Shown: positions 62,512 to 64,000 of the stretch, piece after piece
Layout: every line of letters starts with the position of its first letter
Numbering within the stretch: position 1 is the stretch's first letter
Origin: Paraburkholderia phytofirmans OLGA172
GTDB taxonomy: Bacteria > Pseudomonadota > Gammaproteobacteria > Burkholderiales > Burkholderiaceae
Direction of reading: 5' to 3'
DNA length: 64,000 nt
Assembly (NCBI RefSeq): GCF_001634365.1
Contig: NZ_CP014579.1
Location: 1,674,001 to 1,738,000 of the forward strand
The notes under the pieces: generated by a model
Seen by the model: only the letters and a program-made list of their open reading frames with translations
What the model was told of the DNA's origin: nothing
Databases searched by the model: none
Made by a program: the position numbers and the translations under genes

Positions 62512-62697
62512 GCGCGCAGGACGAAGGACATCGGTTGATATTGACTGTGTGCTAGCGTGACTGAGGCCGAATATTTCCTCCGGCAGGAGTCGGGAGTAAT
62601 GCAGACGTTCCAGTGGCAAGTTTTCCCGCGCGGTGACTGGCAGGTCATGGCCGGTCGCTGCCTGTCATTGATCGGCGCCACGTTGCGCGAACCGCAC

Positions 62698-63468
62698 TCA
62701 ATCGTCGGTCGTTCCGGGCCTCGTCGCAGCAGCAGGCCACCCGCCGGAAAAGTCAATTACAGCGCCAGTCAGAAACCGGGACTGTGTCGATGCGAGAAAG
62801 CAGATCAGTTCGCCGATCTCTTCCGGCCGGCCTAGCCGGCCCACTGGTACCGAAGTCCTGACGTAGTCACGGCCTTCCGGCTCGTCTACGAAGACAGCGC
62901 GTGGATAATAAGCCTCGCTATACAGGAAGTTCGGTGCCACCGCGTTGACGGCAATGTTAAGTGGCGCAAGTTCGACGGAAAACGATCGAGCCAATGCATT
63001 CGCGGCATCCCTCGCAGCATCAGGGATGGCGCCTCCATGCATCGGCAGTTTCGTCCTGCACGATGTCACTAATACAAGGTTTCCGCCGCCCTGCTGTCTC
63101 ATGCGCGGGATGGCCGCCTTTACCAAAGCGAAAGGGCGGACTACCAGCTTTTCTAGCGTCTGCCGCAGGTCGTCCAATGATGCATCCACAGTGGGCCGAT
63201 GGATAGCGGGAAAGTGGTCGTTACTGACAATGGCATCAACCCGCCCCGTGACGGCCCATGCGGCTTCGACCAGCAGCTCAACATTTTTGCCGCTCACCCG
63301 CTCGACACTGCCATTCGCGTTCGAAAAGTGCTCCCACGCGATGTCGTCCACGAAGGAATCATCGTGGGCAAGCACGCGAAATCCCGCATCCAGCAGTGCT
63401 GCTACGGCAGGCGGGCCGGCATAGTCCGACGCATTCGTCACAAGTGCAACCTGTTGCTCTTTCTTCAC
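62698..63468 (-). CDS. halohydrin-dehalogenase-like SDR with Pro at the catalytic Tyr position
   Basis: A 256-residue SDR without the GxxxGxG nucleotide motif. Instead, T11-x4-Y16-x-G18 (TNASDYAG) matches the halide-binding T-x4-F/Y-x-G motif of halohydrin dehalogenases. The catalytic S-x12-Y-x3-R is S136-x12-P149-x3-R153, so the Tyr is lost while Ser and Arg are kept. VVRPFALV and VSNDHF also follow HheC-type sequences (IRPFALV, VSNDIF). It therefore is unlikely to use NAD(P)H, and dehalogenase activity is doubtful. It starts at 63468 after GGGAGGAGCGGCTGTG. Function unknown. Confidence 0.75.
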   Translation of the reverse strand: MKKEQQVALVTNASDYAGPPAVAALLDAGFRVLAHDDSFVDDIAWEHFSNANGSVERVSGKNVELLVEAAWAVTGRVDAIVSNDHFPAIHRPTVDASLDDLRQTLEKLVVRPFALVKAAIPRMRQQGGGNLVLVTSCRTKLPMHGGAIPDAARDAANALARSFSVELAPLNIAVNAVAPNFLYSEAYYPRAVFVDEPEGRDYVRTSVPVGRLGRPEEIGELICFLASTQSRFLTGAVIDFSGGWPAAATRPGTTDD

Positions 63469-63541
63469 AGCCGCTCCTCCCGGTGGTTCCGAAACCGCGC
63501 GATCCGATGGACACCAGCGACCGCGCCTCCCTCGTGTCTGG

Positions 63542-63879
63542 CTATGGCGAATCCCGATGTTTGGCTCGGCGCTCCATGCCGGGCAGTTCGACGGTCACGC
63601 GCAGTATCTTTCCCTCGTCAACCACGTCGATGCGCGGCTGGAAACGCGATGAAGTGAAGTCGCCAAACCATCGTTCGAGCGCGCCGCGCGCCGCGAACGG
63701 ATCATGAAAGAAATCCTCCATCGCACGCCGCGAATCACGGGGGAAAAGTCGCGAATGTCAGGCCACGGAACACGTGACGGTTCGCTGTCGGGCGGGCTTT
63801 GCGCACTGTCCGCCTCGGGCTTGCGTCCTGAACCGCGGAGAAATTTGAAAGGGTTCCACTTTTTCAGGTCGGTGTTCAT
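63542..63879 (-). pseudogene. Hsp20-family small heat-shock gene, frameshifted and 3' truncated
   Basis: The N-terminus MNTDLKKWNPFKFLRGSGRKP and PWPDIRDF is in one frame. From there a one-base shift in TTTTCCCCC moves to a second frame reading FPRDSRRAMEDFFHDPFAARG, ALERWFGDFTSSRFQPRIDVV and DEGKILRVTVELPGMER, after which it departs from the family and stops at 63542. That is the first half of an alpha-crystallin domain; the rest is missing. A 15-bp duplication sits in the leader. It is probably non-functional. Confidence 0.75.
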
Positions 63880-63881
63880 CG

Positions 63882-63911
63882 TATGCTCCTCGATGGTATG
63901 CTCCTCGATGG
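63882..63911. repeat. 15-bp tandem duplication carrying a doubled ribosome site
   Basis: TATGCTCCTCGATGG is present twice in tandem (63882-63896 and 63897-63911), just upstream of the Hsp20 remnant's ATG. In transcript sense each copy contains GAGGAG, so the leader has two Shine-Dalgarno sequences. Confidence 0.8.
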
Positions 63912-64000
63912 TCTGACGGGAGAACCGGATGTGCATCATTGCGTTCACACTGCCACCTTTCTGCCGACGTCCGTGGACACGCCGTCTGCAGTCAGACTGA

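Noticed and set aside
1..64000. CRISPR arrays, tRNA or rRNA genes, prophage or toxin-antitoxin modules
   Set aside because: None was recognised on reading; the only tandem array (59621-59698) has 10-bp units without spacers.

Overview
The window is GC-rich, densely coded DNA that looks like a chromosome segment of a Burkholderiaceae bacterium, most likely Paraburkholderia or Burkholderia. That call rests on an RpfF/RpfR-type cis-2-dodecenoic acid (BDSF) signalling pair at the left edge, a ceoR / llpE-ceoA-ceoB-opcM-type efflux locus in the order known from B. cenocepacia, a PhaB plus phasin polyhydroxybutyrate pair, and a GltA-type citrate synthase. It is an inference from protein families; no rRNA or other phylogenetic marker is present.

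Layout. (1) 1-10.4 kb: the 3' end of rpfR (GGDEF-EAL receptor) converges on rpfF (BDSF synthase). An M20 dipeptidase, a small membrane protein, a YodC-like protein, a PEP mutase/isocitrate lyase family enzyme, OsmC, and a class III aminotransferase with a carboxymuconolactone decarboxylase-family protein follow. An RpiR-type regulator next to them has matching palindromes upstream of the aminotransferase and of its own gene. (2) 10.4-16 kb: PHB metabolism (phaB, phasin with a clear sigma70 promoter), interrupted by a complete 1,463-bp IS4-family (IS50-like) insertion sequence with a perfect 9-bp target duplication. (3) 16-28.3 kb: an acyl-CoA catabolic island (acyl-CoA dehydrogenase, CoA ligase, DsbA-type isomerase, atypical SDR, MaoC hydratase, nitronate monooxygenase-type flavoprotein, thiolase, MDR reductase). 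It contains a TetR regulator, two matching operator-like sites heading the two halves of the cluster, and an unrecognised protein family present as one intact and one internally deleted copy. An IS6-family transposase remnant lies at its edge. (4) 28.4-36.5 kb: the ceo-like RND efflux operon with its divergent LysR regulator. Its lipase-like first gene has Asp in place of the nucleophilic Ser. (5) 36.6-39.5 kb: a porin remnant, an SDR and an acyl-CoA ligase.

(6) 39.9-52.6 kb: a second catabolic island. A coxG-coxS-coxL-coxM-DUF302-xdhC molybdenum hydroxylase operon (CoxL form II, AYRGAGR signature) faces a TetR gene. Twin ATGACG-N2-CGTCAT palindromes lie at the TetR/coxG promoter and inside the 3' end of coxG. 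Next comes an enoyl-CoA hydratase / CoA-transferase / fumarylacetoacetase / MFS operon facing another TetR gene. The two operons plausibly import and degrade an aromatic or heteroaromatic acid, but the substrate cannot be read from sequence. (7) 52.7-64 kb: mostly core functions: a glycogen-debranching-type glucosidase, citrate synthase, a small helical protein behind a strong intrinsic terminator, an MreB paralogue with an altered interdomain motif, an esterase, a DHA2 drug exporter and glutaminase. Last are a halohydrin-dehalogenase-like SDR lacking the catalytic Tyr and a broken small heat-shock gene.

No tRNA, rRNA, CRISPR array, prophage or plasmid module was recognised. Remnants of a porin, an Hsp20, an alpha/beta hydrolase, an IS6 transposase and a catabolic-island gene show repeated gene decay at block boundaries.
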